From the NCBI GenBank assembly GCA_963778375.1, contig CAVZTX010000011.1, positions 186,001-250,000 of the forward strand: a stretch of DNA of 64,000 nucleotides. Reading direction: 5' to 3'. Source of the DNA: CAVZTX01 sp963778375. Its GTDB lineage: Bacteria > Chloroflexota > Ktedonobacteria > Ktedonobacterales > Ktedonobacteraceae. Each line of letters begins with the position of its first letter. Within the stretch, counting starts at the first letter, position 1. Both the position numbers and the translations under genes were made by a program. Shown one piece after another: positions 52,218-63,606 of the stretch. Under the pieces are notes generated by a model. That model did not search any database. It saw nothing but the letters and a program-made list of their open reading frames with translations, and was not told the DNA's origin.

Positions 52218-53348
52218 GTGGCATTTCTTGAGTTAGAGGACATTACAAAATATTTCGGACGGGTTACCGCCGTGGATCATATCAGCTTGTCTGTCGAGCA
52301 AGGGGAATTTCTTACGCTGCTCGGTCCGAGTGGGTGCGGTAAAACGACGATTTTGCGTATGATTGCGGGGTTTGAGGTGCCGAGCGAGGGAAATATTTTG
52401 CTTGATGGGGATGATATTACTCAGCGAGCAGCGAGCAAGCGGCCAATGGGCATGGTCTTCCAATCCTACGCGCTCTTTCCACATATGACTGCCGAGCAAA
52501 ACATTGCCTTTGGCTTGACAATCAAAAAGCTCCCCAAAGATCAAATCCGACGACGATGTGCTGAACTACTTGATTTGGTGGGATTGGGTGAAATGGGCAA
52601 TCGTTATGCACACCAGATGTCCGGCGGTCAACAGCAGCGTATTGCACTGGCACGCGCTCTGGCGGTGGAACCAAAGGTGCTGTTGCTGGACGAGCCGCTT
52701 TCGGCACTTGATGCTAAGGTACGCATCTCGCTGCGTAACGAGATTCGGCGTATTCAACAGCAACTCAAGATGACGGCAATTTATGTGACGCACGATCAGG
52801 AAGAGGCACTGGCGATTTCAGACCGTATCGCGGTGATGGCGAAGGGGAAAATTGAACAGCTTGATCAACCAGAAGAGATTTATAGCAATCCGCATACCGT
52901 TTTTGCCGCGACGTTTGTTGGGACAAGCAACCAGTTCAAGGGAGTGTTAGAATCTGCTGCTGAAGGTTTATGTCGAACTGGCAATACGCTGCTGCATGTG
53001 CCGCCGGTACCACAGATGCATAATGGGGATAGGGTGCTGGTGGTTGTGCGGCCTGAGGAGATGACGCTTGCGGCAAGAGATGAGACAAGCATTGAGAGTG
53101 AAAATGGGGTTGGCAATCATATCAGTGGTGTGATCGAGCTGCGAACATTCCTAGGGCCTTTTACGCGCTTCCATGTACGTCTGAATGATGAGACGACGCT
53201 GACTGCCGACATTCCAAGCCAGCAGGCACGCAATTATTTTGTTGCGCAGAATGTTGGGCTTTCTTTCCCGCCGGAGGCGTGCCAGGTGTTGCCTTTGGAT
53301 GCAGGGGAAGTGGAGTTGGAGAAACTGGCGGAGGCGGAGAAGGTGTAG
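52218..53348 (+). CDS. ABC importer ATPase with TOBE domain (PotA/FbpC-like)
   Basis: This 376-residue protein starts with GTG behind TAAGGAG. It has Walker A GPSGCGKTT, Q-loop VFQSYALFPHMT, signature MSGGQQQRIALARAL, Walker B VLLLDEPLSALD and H-loop VTHDQEEA. The C-terminal TOBE region (about 275-355) is typical of ATPases for iron, polyamine or phosphonate importers. It ends the operon, convergent with the restriction enzyme gene. Confidence 0.93.
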   Translation: MAFLELEDITKYFGRVTAVDHISLSVEQGEFLTLLGPSGCGKTTILRMIAGFEVPSEGNILLDGDDITQRAASKRPMGMVFQSYALFPHMTAEQNIAFGLTIKKLPKDQIRRRCAELLDLVGLGEMGNRYAHQMSGGQQQRIALARALAVEPKVLLLDEPLSALDAKVRISLRNEIRRIQQQLKMTAIYVTHDQEEALAISDRIAVMAKGKIEQLDQPEEIYSNPHTVFAATFVGTSNQFKGVLESAAEGLCRTGNTLLHVPPVPQMHNGDRVLVVVRPEEMTLAARDETSIESENGVGNHISGVIELRTFLGPFTRFHVRLNDETTLTADIPSQQARNYFVAQNVGLSFPPEACQVLPLDAGEVELEKLAEAEKV

Positions 53349-53377
53349 GCTTAGCAACTCAGCCGAGCAATGGTTTG

Positions 53378-54193
53378 CTACTGCATAGAACGTGAGCGGT
53401 ACATATTGAGATCAGTGGAAGCTATATTTTCGGGTGGAACGAGCTGATAGTGCTTCTCTAAGGTGAGCGCTATTCCACGCTCACCTTCCTCAAACTCAAA
53501 TAACGCAATGCGTTCATCATCTATAAACTGCGCCGCAATTGCTCGACAGATGAGAGCCGGGAATTTATCAGCACATAAAGCAAAGTCTTGCTCAATCTGT
53601 ACAATACCTAGCTTGTCCTTTCCGCCTTTTGCCTGAACGGGAAAGACGTAGTGTGCACCTCTTCGGTCTATGCCGATATAAATTTCATCGGTCTCCACCT
53701 GCCCAATATTGGGTACAGTTGTACGCAGATGGTTCTGCAGCGAATAGCAGGTCACCCCAGTAAATATATCGATGAGACGGTTATAACGTAGTTTTGCTAA
53801 CAGTGCTTGCTCATCCCCCAAAGCATACATCGCTATCACACCCGGAGTTGCATCTGGCAGCTTTGTATCAGCCATCATCTCATTGGGAACGATATTCACC
53901 AGTGATGTCGCTACGAAGCGGTAACGTGAGCGACCGGACGCCCTGATAATCCATTCCTCCCCTTCAGGCGCTTTGGCTCGAATTGAATTGGGCAACATTC
54001 CTCGATATCGGAAAGTATATGTAATATCACCAAGATTCTTTGGAAGGTTAATTCCAAGCTCTTGAGCAGCTCGCACCATATCTTCCCGCTCAAATGCAAC
54101 CTCGCGCATATCTTCCTGATAGTGCCAGAAGAAGATACGCTCAATGATCTGCTGATAACGATTTAACCTTTGTGAAGAAGGAAGATCGGTCAT
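53378..54193 (-). CDS. Type II restriction endonuclease, PD-(D/E)XK-like
   Basis: This 271-residue protein has a helical N-terminal part that may recognise DNA and a C-terminal catalytic part. Possible active-site residues are Glu167/Asp169 in VETDEIYIGID and Gln187-Ala-Lys189 in VFPVQAKGG; the order acidic-x(n)-(E/Q)xK fits PD-(D/E)XK nucleases. It follows the methyltransferase gene by 65 bp on the same strand, as expected for a restriction-modification operon. Recognition site unknown. Confidence 0.75.
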   Translation of the reverse strand: MTDLPSSQRLNRYQQIIERIFFWHYQEDMREVAFEREDMVRAAQELGINLPKNLGDITYTFRYRGMLPNSIRAKAPEGEEWIIRASGRSRYRFVATSLVNIVPNEMMADTKLPDATPGVIAMYALGDEQALLAKLRYNRLIDIFTGVTCYSLQNHLRTTVPNIGQVETDEIYIGIDRRGAHYVFPVQAKGGKDKLGIVQIEQDFALCADKFPALICRAIAAQFIDDERIALFEFEEGERGIALTLEKHYQLVPPENIASTDLNMYRSRSMQ

Positions 54194-54258
54194 TGCCTCA
54201 CTCCAATCATGCTCATCCCTTTGCCGATGGGGGTTAATAGATAACCTATGCCTTTAAA

Positions 54259-55632
54259 TCACTCACCTGGCCAACGTAGGATCACTACCTCTTCGCGCAA
54301 TTGTTCTTTAGTAGCTGTAGACAAACGAGTTCGGAAGAGATCGATGCCAACTAGCTCATAGCCAAGAGATTGAGCAATATCTGCAAGCAATTGGCCTGTT
54401 GGAATCATGACGCGTAGATAAGATGCCTGATCGCCTACAACATATGCCAATTGAGCGCCAGGGCGCAAGACGACACGAAGGGCTGCCAAGTGCCGCGCTA
54501 TACCACCGAAATATAATCTGGTTACACGGGCATACATTCGCTCAAAACCAGATGTTTTGCCAAGTTCAATGCGCCGTGCTTCAATGGCCTCAGCAATACG
54601 CTGTATCTCAGGATGTGTAGATACCCATTGGTCGTCGTCATCATCCTTGTAAACACTTCTTGTGTTCGAACGCACTAACCCGCGCTTCAATGCTTGCAAT
54701 TCAGCTTTGCTGTGAATAAGCCCTAGTAGTACCGATTCGAGGCGAGTTGTGCGCGTATAATCTTTTTCATTTGGGTAGGGTGGCGATGTTATCACTGCGT
54801 CGATAGAATGAGGCTCTAAGACTTGAGGAAGCCTGCGAGCATCGGCAAGATGGACTTCTGAAGAAATTGCTTTCAAGTGCTGTACCTTACGCAGATCGTT
54901 CGCCATTGCACGAACGCCCGCAAGCCAGGTGGATACAACTGGGACATCATGCTTGGCAGGGCCAACTCCGACCTCTGGACCAAAATGCAAGTTACCAATG
55001 GAGTAGGTAAGGGCCTTTGCAAGTGCTACCAGTTCATGACGATAAAAGCGCTCATCGCAGTGCTGCTTCAAACATTCAAGCAGAACCAGCGTCTTATGGA
55101 GGGGCAAAGGACTGATTGAGTTTGTTAGCAACAATTTCATACTTTCAGTTGGCAGCGAACGCAACGGACGATCATTCTGGACAATATGAAAGAACGCGAT
55201 ATCTTCAATGCCTTCTGATTTGAGTTTTGTTAATGCAGCATCAGCGACTTGACGAGCGTGTTCCACTAAGTCGTCTGGATCGAGATTCCAGTCTACTTTC
55301 ACCTGACTAGCCAGGTGAGCCATTGGGTTCGCTTCAACTCCTACACTTGAGATACCTAGTTTCTTGCATTCAACAAGCACAGTACCGGTGCCGCAGAACG
55401 GGTCCAAAACTCGATGGCCATGACGTATCCCAAACCGTTGAATATAGTCGCGAACGAGGTGAGGAGGGAAAGATAGCACAAATCGGTACCATTCGTGGGC
55501 AGACCGATCTTCTGGGTAAAGCTTGTTTATTTCGCTATTAACGCCGCGATTACGAGCAATGGCGTAGCTCATAGCGGTCTCCGTAACACCGATGTAAGTT
55601 GTGAGATTACCTTCATATAACTTGTTGCTCAC
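54259..55632 (-). CDS. DNA methyltransferase, m4C/m6A type, of a type II system
   Basis: This 457-residue protein starts with GTG. The S-adenosylmethionine motif is DPFCGTGT at residues 77-84; the catalytic motif is SPPYP at 283-287, where SPPY suggests N4-cytosine methylation. About 200 residues lie between them, which may hold the target-recognition region. It protects the host from the endonuclease encoded downstream. Confidence 0.86.
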   Translation of the reverse strand: MSNKLYEGNLTTYIGVTETAMSYAIARNRGVNSEINKLYPEDRSAHEWYRFVLSFPPHLVRDYIQRFGIRHGHRVLDPFCGTGTVLVECKKLGISSVGVEANPMAHLASQVKVDWNLDPDDLVEHARQVADAALTKLKSEGIEDIAFFHIVQNDRPLRSLPTESMKLLLTNSISPLPLHKTLVLLECLKQHCDERFYRHELVALAKALTYSIGNLHFGPEVGVGPAKHDVPVVSTWLAGVRAMANDLRKVQHLKAISSEVHLADARRLPQVLEPHSIDAVITSPPYPNEKDYTRTTRLESVLLGLIHSKAELQALKRGLVRSNTRSVYKDDDDDQWVSTHPEIQRIAEAIEARRIELGKTSGFERMYARVTRLYFGGIARHLAALRVVLRPGAQLAYVVGDQASYLRVMIPTGQLLADIAQSLGYELVGIDLFRTRLSTATKEQLREEVVILRWPGE

Positions 55633-55659
55633 AATGCAGTTATTTTTTGGTCTCTAGCC

Positions 55660-55665
55660 ATTATA
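55660..55665 (-). promoter_or_regulatory. Candidate -10 box of the methyltransferase gene
   Basis: TATAAT on the minus strand 28 bp upstream of the GTG start. The -35 region is weak. The short leader has no clear Shine-Dalgarno sequence. Confidence 0.4.
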
Positions 55666-55760
55666 ACGATGCTGATCTGCTTTGACGCAGTAATTCCAAT
55701 AATAGGTAGTAATTATGGTTATTTTTGTTCGGTTGCAACAATTGAGATTTTCTTTGCCTG

Positions 55761-55842
55761 GCTTTTCACTGGACAGTTCACAGGACTTTTATATTGATTG
55801 CAGACTTGGCAGCAGGCCACTAAGCCCGCAATCAATATAAAA
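55761..55842 (-). repeat. Composite 3' element: conserved block plus 15-bp hairpin
   Basis: Arms 55787-55801 and 55828-55842 pair perfectly over 15 bp; the loop has an inner TGGC/GCCA pair. The adjoining block 55761-55790 (TTTTCACTGGACAGTTCACAGG) is similar to those at 7030 and 13697. It begins 7 bp after the aconitase stop. Confidence 0.6.
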
Positions 55843-55849
55843 CGCTTGC

Positions 55850-58726
<2,877 letters not shown>

Positions 58727-59168
58727 AGAATTATCATCCTCGGAAAGATTTTGAATGTGGCACCTCTTATAGGCGTCACTACTATGCTACGATTCAAATA
58801 CTCTCTTCGTTTATCATAGCAAGGAAATATAAGCGGAAATTTTGCTACTTCATTATATAACAGAAGCTATGGAATTGGAGATGAACCAGGAGAAGGGGCT
58901 AATGTTGAGGGCAGAGTCTGCAATGGGATGTACTTGAGTAGGTTTACTTGCCAGGGAACGCATCGCACGGAGAGACAAAGATGCTGCTCTCTGGGAAAGT
59001 GATGGATAGTCCGGTAATCTTAGTTCTCATAGTCTGGTCCCGGTTCCGTTCTACGAGTCTACCGGACATTCACTTTCCTGGGTAATCTTCTCGGCACACC
59101 TAACTGAGCTCTGCCCAACTATACTATGCGTCATTTCTATAGAGAAAGCATCAGCAAAAATGCTTAAA
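58727..59168. other. Region between the two-component system and aconitase
   Basis: Upstream of aconitase and downstream of the histidine kinase, both on the minus strand. It contains the long hairpin 58994-59078; the rest is AT-rich. No gene was seen. Confidence 0.45.
58994..59078 (-). other. 85-nt structured element upstream of aconitase
   Basis: GGAAAGTGA pairs with TCACTTTCC and, just inside, GTCCGGTA with TACCGGAC, leaving an internal bulge and a 43-nt apical part. It is either the kinase terminator or an RNA element in the aconitase leader. Confidence 0.5.
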
Positions 59169-60611
59169 CTAGCTTACTTTCAATGGTAGAGATAAAAAGA
59201 TGGTGCAGCCTTCATTCATTGAAGAGGTGATGGTGAGCGTTGCTCCAATCAGGGCGGCACGTTCGCGCATACCTAGAAGACCAAGGCTGCTATGAGAGTT
59301 GGTATCGAAATTGGAATTAAGTTGGCCTAGAACAAATCCTTGTCCATCGTCGCATACAAGCACCTGTAAAAGGTCAGGTGCATATTTTAGTTCTATTCTG
59401 GCCTGGGTTGCGTGTGAATGCCGCCAAATATTGGATAAAGCTTCCTGCACGATGCGAAAGATAGCAATTTCTGCTTCTGGCGGCGCTTGTTGAGGCGATC
59501 CGGTACAAGTGAACGCACAGGGAACACCGCGCGCGGCGGAGCTATCGCTTAACCATTCTACAGCGGCACGCAGTCCCAGATCATCAAGTACGGAGGGCCG
59601 CAGGTCACGGCAGGCACGACGGACACCTTCCAGGGTTGAACCGGCAAGATTTTGGAGGCTGGTGAGCCATTGTACATCTTTTTCTGGAAGAGAGAGTTTT
59701 CCCATTGCTCGCCCAAGTCCGTCGAGGCCCAGTGATAAGGCGATAAGGGCCTGTGCTGTGTCGTCATGTAGCTCCCTGGCAAGGCGACGACGTTCCTCTT
59801 CCTGTACCCGTGTGATGAGTGAGGCATAGTCGCGCAATTGATCCTGGCGACGATGCGCACTGCTGAGATCTTGCAAGGTGTGCTGCAGTTCATTCGTTCG
59901 TATACTCAACTGAGCACTGCGTAAAGCGAGGTAGTAGATAGCAAAGAGCGGGACAAGAAAGAAGAGCCATGCTATCTCACCCGCATTGTCATCAAAGATA
60001 TCCACTACAGGTAAGAGGGGACCGACACTTAATACCATAGCCTGGAAAAGTAACGCGGGTGAATGGATGTATTCTTGCCAGGCAGTCCTCAAATTTGGAT
60101 GGCTAGCGCTTTTCATAATGGAAAACGAGACGAGAGCGATTAATAACAGTGTCACAATGGCGGCCAGAATTGAGCCGAGGAATTCTCTCGACTCGGCGAT
60201 TGGGCCTGCTCCCACCGTGAGCAAATGATTATGGGTAGGGCCAGCAACCCAGCTATATATTGCAGAAGAGATTAACGCGAGAAGAGCAGTGGTTGCGACG
60301 CGATAGCTAGCCTCTGTCCATGAAACAAATCCACGCAGGAGGGTATACCCTTGCAGCAATATCTGTGTGACAAGCGCAACCAGCACTGATGCGGGAATAC
60401 CAATAAGTACTCCTGCAGCCAGGTAAAGGGGTGCTGTAATATCTAAAAGAAATAATGGCTGTGTGGCCGTTCGTAAACGCTCACGTATAGATACAGTTTC
60501 CACCATCTCTGCTTTGAGCATGCGCAAGAGCAAGAGACGCCCCAACAATGCAAGTATCATCGAAAGCACAATCATGCTAAAGATGGCACGTGGGCCATAA
60601 AAGATTGGCAC
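59169..60611 (-). CDS. NarL-type sensor histidine kinase
   Basis: This 480-residue protein has about six to seven N-terminal membrane helices (about 8-235). A linker leads to a HisKA_3 domain with the phospho-acceptor His in RRLARELHDDTAQALIAL and a HATPase domain with RIVQEALSNIWRHSHA, VCDDGQGF and LGLLGMRERAALIGATL. The membrane part is the likely sensor. Its partner regulator is the gene just upstream (60719), 107 bp away. Confidence 0.9.
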   Translation of the reverse strand: MPIFYGPRAIFSMIVLSMILALLGRLLLLRMLKAEMVETVSIRERLRTATQPLFLLDITAPLYLAAGVLIGIPASVLVALVTQILLQGYTLLRGFVSWTEASYRVATTALLALISSAIYSWVAGPTHNHLLTVGAGPIAESREFLGSILAAIVTLLLIALVSFSIMKSASHPNLRTAWQEYIHSPALLFQAMVLSVGPLLPVVDIFDDNAGEIAWLFFLVPLFAIYYLALRSAQLSIRTNELQHTLQDLSSAHRRQDQLRDYASLITRVQEEERRRLARELHDDTAQALIALSLGLDGLGRAMGKLSLPEKDVQWLTSLQNLAGSTLEGVRRACRDLRPSVLDDLGLRAAVEWLSDSSAARGVPCAFTCTGSPQQAPPEAEIAIFRIVQEALSNIWRHSHATQARIELKYAPDLLQVLVCDDGQGFVLGQLNSNFDTNSHSSLGLLGMRERAALIGATLTITSSMNEGCTIFLSLPLKVS

Positions 60612-60718
60612 TGGATGGTAATTACTGAGTGACCATGCTAGTAATGCAAGGGCTATAGCTAATGAGCAGAGAGCTTACTAGCAGCTTGAAACGTGGAAAC
60701 TGGACAAATTTGAGCGTA

Positions 60719-61474
60719 TTACTCAGTATCATAGGTATCCTGCAAAGAAATCATGCCTTGACGTAATGCGAGCAAAACGGCTTCAGTGCGAGAACCAACT
60801 TGCATTTTCGTAAATATATTGGCAAGGTGACTATGGACGGTTCTAATACTTAACCCCATGCGGCGGGCGATTTCTTTGTTGGGGAGTCCTCGAGCTGCCA
60901 GGCACAATACATCAAATTCGCGTTCACTAAGAAGATCGGTCGAACGCTGGGTTGGATCGCTACGAGAACTGAGTCGCCGCATTACTTTTTCCGCCAAAGA
61001 GAGTGGTAAGACAAATTCACCCCGCGCGACGGCGCGAATCGCGTTGACGAGTTCTTGACCATGCACATTCTTGAGCAAAAATCCTGCCGCGCCGGTTTCA
61101 AGCAAGGCAAGCAGGTAGGGTTCGTCATCATAAGCAGATAGTACAAGCACAGCGGTTTCAGGGGCATGCGCTTTAATGGTTCGGGTTGCTTCAATGCCGC
61201 CTATACCTGGCATGGCAATATCCATGAGAGTGATATCGGGATTCAGTTTGAGCGCGGCCTCAATCGCCTCTTCGCCACTGGCAGCTTCCGCGACGACCTC
61301 TATATCACTTTCGGCTTCTAATAAGCGACGTGTGCCTTCTCGCACAAGAGCATGGTCATCAGCGATCAGTACTCGTATCAACTGGTTGCTATCCAGTTCG
61401 CCATTGCCTGCTATTTGATTCGTGTTCTGCATGATGTCACTATTGTCACTTTGCTCTGATACTTCGTGTTGCAT
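60719..61474 (-). CDS. NarL/LuxR-type response regulator
   Basis: This 251-residue protein has a receiver domain (about 33-150) with acidic pair Asp39-Asp40, phospho-acceptor Asp85 in ITLMDIAMPG, and Thr/Ser and Lys in VLSAYD and LLKNV. The LuxR helix-turn-helix (about 180-245) contains LLSEREFDVLCLAARGLPNK and EIARRMGLSIRTVHSHLANI. The first ~32 residues are an acidic tail. It is co-transcribed with the kinase. Confidence 0.93.
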   Translation of the reverse strand: MQHEVSEQSDNSDIMQNTNQIAGNGELDSNQLIRVLIADDHALVREGTRRLLEAESDIEVVAEAASGEEAIEAALKLNPDITLMDIAMPGIGGIEATRTIKAHAPETAVLVLSAYDDEPYLLALLETGAAGFLLKNVHGQELVNAIRAVARGEFVLPLSLAEKVMRRLSSRSDPTQRSTDLLSEREFDVLCLAARGLPNKEIARRMGLSIRTVHSHLANIFTKMQVGSRTEAVLLALRQGMISLQDTYDTE

Positions 61475-61656
61475 GGTGCGGCCTCATCTACTTTTCGTTC
61501 TGTTGTAAGATGTACGCTCTAGTATTTCACTATAGTAGATTGAAGCGTTTGTTACCACGGCAATTGTGCTGATTGTCCCTACATTATGACAGCCATTCTT
61601 GAAGTTGACAAGTTTTTCCCCCGCTGGTAATTGCCCTGGCTCTTTCACCGATAATG

Positions 61657-61686
61657 TTGACAAAGCTTCAGGTATTTCGTTAAAGT
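61657..61686 (+). promoter_or_regulatory. Candidate promoter of the zinc-ribbon/TPR gene
   Basis: TTGACA (61657-61662), an 18-bp spacer and TAAAGT (61681-61686), 70 bp before the start codon. The -10 is imperfect. Confidence 0.45.
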
Positions 61687-61755
61687 AAAGTAGACGATTT
61701 ATAAGGAAATGTCATTCTGAGCACCTATGAGAAGGTTCGGAGGTGGGATGGCCTC

Positions 61756-63495
61756 ATGGCGACATGTTTAGACACACAAGGCTGTGGATTTGAGAACCGG
61801 GAGAAAGCCCGTTTTTGTGTGCGGTGCGGTATGCCGATGCGGGGAACAATATTACAGGGACGCTATGACATACAAGATCTCGTGGACAAAGATCATGGAA
61901 CAGTGACATTACACGCGATTGACCGCCACGAGGGAAGGTCCGTAACGGTTCGTGCTCTTCTTCCAAATTTGACCCGTCCCGAAGAGCGTGAGATCTTTTT
62001 ACAAGATGCTGAAATGGCTGTTGCCTTCTCCCGCCACATGCCGGACCCTGAGAGTATACACGTTACCAACTATGGGCAAGATGGGCCGGTGGCATTTCTC
62101 GTGAAGTCGAAAAATCAGTGGGAGCGAAATCAATCTGGCATCCACGACGCGCGTTCTCAAAAGCCGCTTATGACTGTGCGCGTATCAGGCGATGTATACC
62201 AGGCCGATAGAAGGCAGGCTGGGTGGGCAGAGAGGGCGGAGACAAGCTCCCCCACTCCTTCCAGCTCCACTCCCGCCCTTACAGACCCTACGGCAGAGGA
62301 TGATATGCTTACCCAGTTGAGGCCGACCATATCTAAAGCGTCTGCCTCGGTGAATACGCCCCCGTTGCAATGGAACTGGTTAGCCCAGGGCGACCGTGCG
62401 TACGAAGCTCGTCGCTATGAAGAGGCACTGGTAGCATACGAAAGGGCCTTAGAGAGTAATGCGCGGCTGGTGGAGGCATGGAGTGGACGCGGGGCAACGC
62501 TGCTTCACCTTGGACATGCTGAGGAGGCACTCGTTGCGTATGATTCTGCACTTTCGCTCCGTCCGAGTGACCCAGACCTGTGGAATTCGCGTGCCAATGT
62601 GCTGCACGAACTGCATCGCTATGATGAAGAGATGCATTGTTATGACCAGGCGCTGCTGTACGACCCAAGCTATGTGTTCGCGTGGAGCGGACGGGGTATG
62701 ACGCTGTCTGAACAACATCGCTACGAGGAAGCACTCCGAGCCTTTGATCGTGCGCTGATGCTTGATCCGAGACAAAGTGTGATCTGGCAGGCAATGAGCG
62801 ATACACTTTATAGTTTGCACCAGTACGATGAGGCCTTGATTGCGATTGATCATGCTCTGGCCCTTGAAGCGGAGAATGCGGCCTTATGGGACACCAAAGG
62901 GAATATTCTGCGGCGTATGAAAGACCCAGGTCAGGCACTGCTCCTGCATGAACGTGCAACGCAGCTTGCGCCTGATAATGCAATGGCGTGGTTCGATAAA
63001 GCCAACGATTTGCGCGATCTGAAACGCTATGCGGAGGCACTCGGAGACTATGACTCGGCGCTTTCGCTTGACCCAACGCTCGCCAGCGCATGGTATAATC
63101 GAGGAAACGTGTTAGCCGCTTTGCGCATGTACGAGGATGCCCTGGATTCCTATGATTCCGCCCTTCAGTATGATTCTGGCTTGATCTCTGCGTGGTATAA
63201 CAAAGGGAGCTTGTTACACGAGATGGGACGGGACACGGAGGCGTTGGCAGCCTTTGATCGTGCACTGGCTCTTGATGGAACATATATCGCTGCCTGGAAT
63301 AACAAGGGTCTTGCGCTCTTTGTGCTGGGCCGTATGGATGAGGCACTGGTTGCTTTTGATACGGCAACATCGTTTGCGCCAGATGAGCCGGATGCCTGGT
63401 ATAATAAGGCAATCGTGCTTGAGAAGCTGGGCAGGACTCAGGAGGCGCTTGCGTGCCAGGAGTGGGCCCGTTCTCGCGAGCAGGCTGCGACGTAA
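61756..63495 (+). CDS. Zinc-ribbon / degenerate kinase N-lobe / TPR protein
   Basis: This 579-residue protein has zinc-ribbon Cys at 4, 10, 21 and 24. Residues 35-125 align without gaps with the N-lobe of the kinase encoded next (63607): GRYDIQDLVDKDHGTVTLHA has no Gly-loop, and Arg66 (VTVRALLP) replaces the ATP-binding Lys (IAIKVLLP). The kinase part stops before the catalytic loop. After a linker (about 155-205, partly made by an inserted repeat), about ten TPRs follow, e.g. YEEALVAYERALESNARLVE and ALDGTYIAAWNNKGLALFVL. It is probably a scaffold. GGAGGTG precedes the ATG. Confidence 0.85.
   Translation: MATCLDTQGCGFENREKARFCVRCGMPMRGTILQGRYDIQDLVDKDHGTVTLHAIDRHEGRSVTVRALLPNLTRPEEREIFLQDAEMAVAFSRHMPDPESIHVTNYGQDGPVAFLVKSKNQWERNQSGIHDARSQKPLMTVRVSGDVYQADRRQAGWAERAETSSPTPSSSTPALTDPTAEDDMLTQLRPTISKASASVNTPPLQWNWLAQGDRAYEARRYEEALVAYERALESNARLVEAWSGRGATLLHLGHAEEALVAYDSALSLRPSDPDLWNSRANVLHELHRYDEEMHCYDQALLYDPSYVFAWSGRGMTLSEQHRYEEALRAFDRALMLDPRQSVIWQAMSDTLYSLHQYDEALIAIDHALALEAENAALWDTKGNILRRMKDPGQALLLHERATQLAPDNAMAWFDKANDLRDLKRYAEALGDYDSALSLDPTLASAWYNRGNVLAALRMYEDALDSYDSALQYDSGLISAWYNKGSLLHEMGRDTEALAAFDRALALDGTYIAAWNNKGLALFVLGRMDEALVAFDTATSFAPDEPDAWYNKAIVLEKLGRTQEALACQEWARSREQAAT
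62221..62284. repeat. Hairpin-repeat copy inside the TPR gene
   Basis: GGGCAGAGAGGGCGGAGACAAG, then a C-rich tract (CCCCCACTCC) and ACTCCCGCCCTTACAG, is like the intergenic copy at 3551-3602. It is read in frame as a Ser/Thr/Pro linker (SSPTPSSSTPAL). Confidence 0.6.
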
Positions 63496-63534
63496 ACTGT
63501 CCCGACTTGTCATACTAAGCGATAGCCAGGCATT

Positions 63535-63580
63535 TCAGATCCTTCGCTTCGCTCAGGATGACACCGGTTCAGGATGATAC
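63535..63580. repeat. Short hairpin repeat ATCCTTCGCTTCGCTCAGGAT
   Basis: The arms ATCCT/AGGAT flank TCGCTTCGCTC, and GGTTCAGGATGATAC repeats the right arm. It lies between the TPR gene and the kinase gene. This kind of repeat is common in Ktedonobacteria genomes (from memory). Confidence 0.45.
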
Positions 63581-63606
63581 TGTTACACACTATTAGAGGA
63601 GTGGGA

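Noticed and set aside
62333..63412. Long minus-strand open frame opposite the TPR gene
   Set aside because: Periodic shadow of the TPR repeats; no ribosome-binding site.
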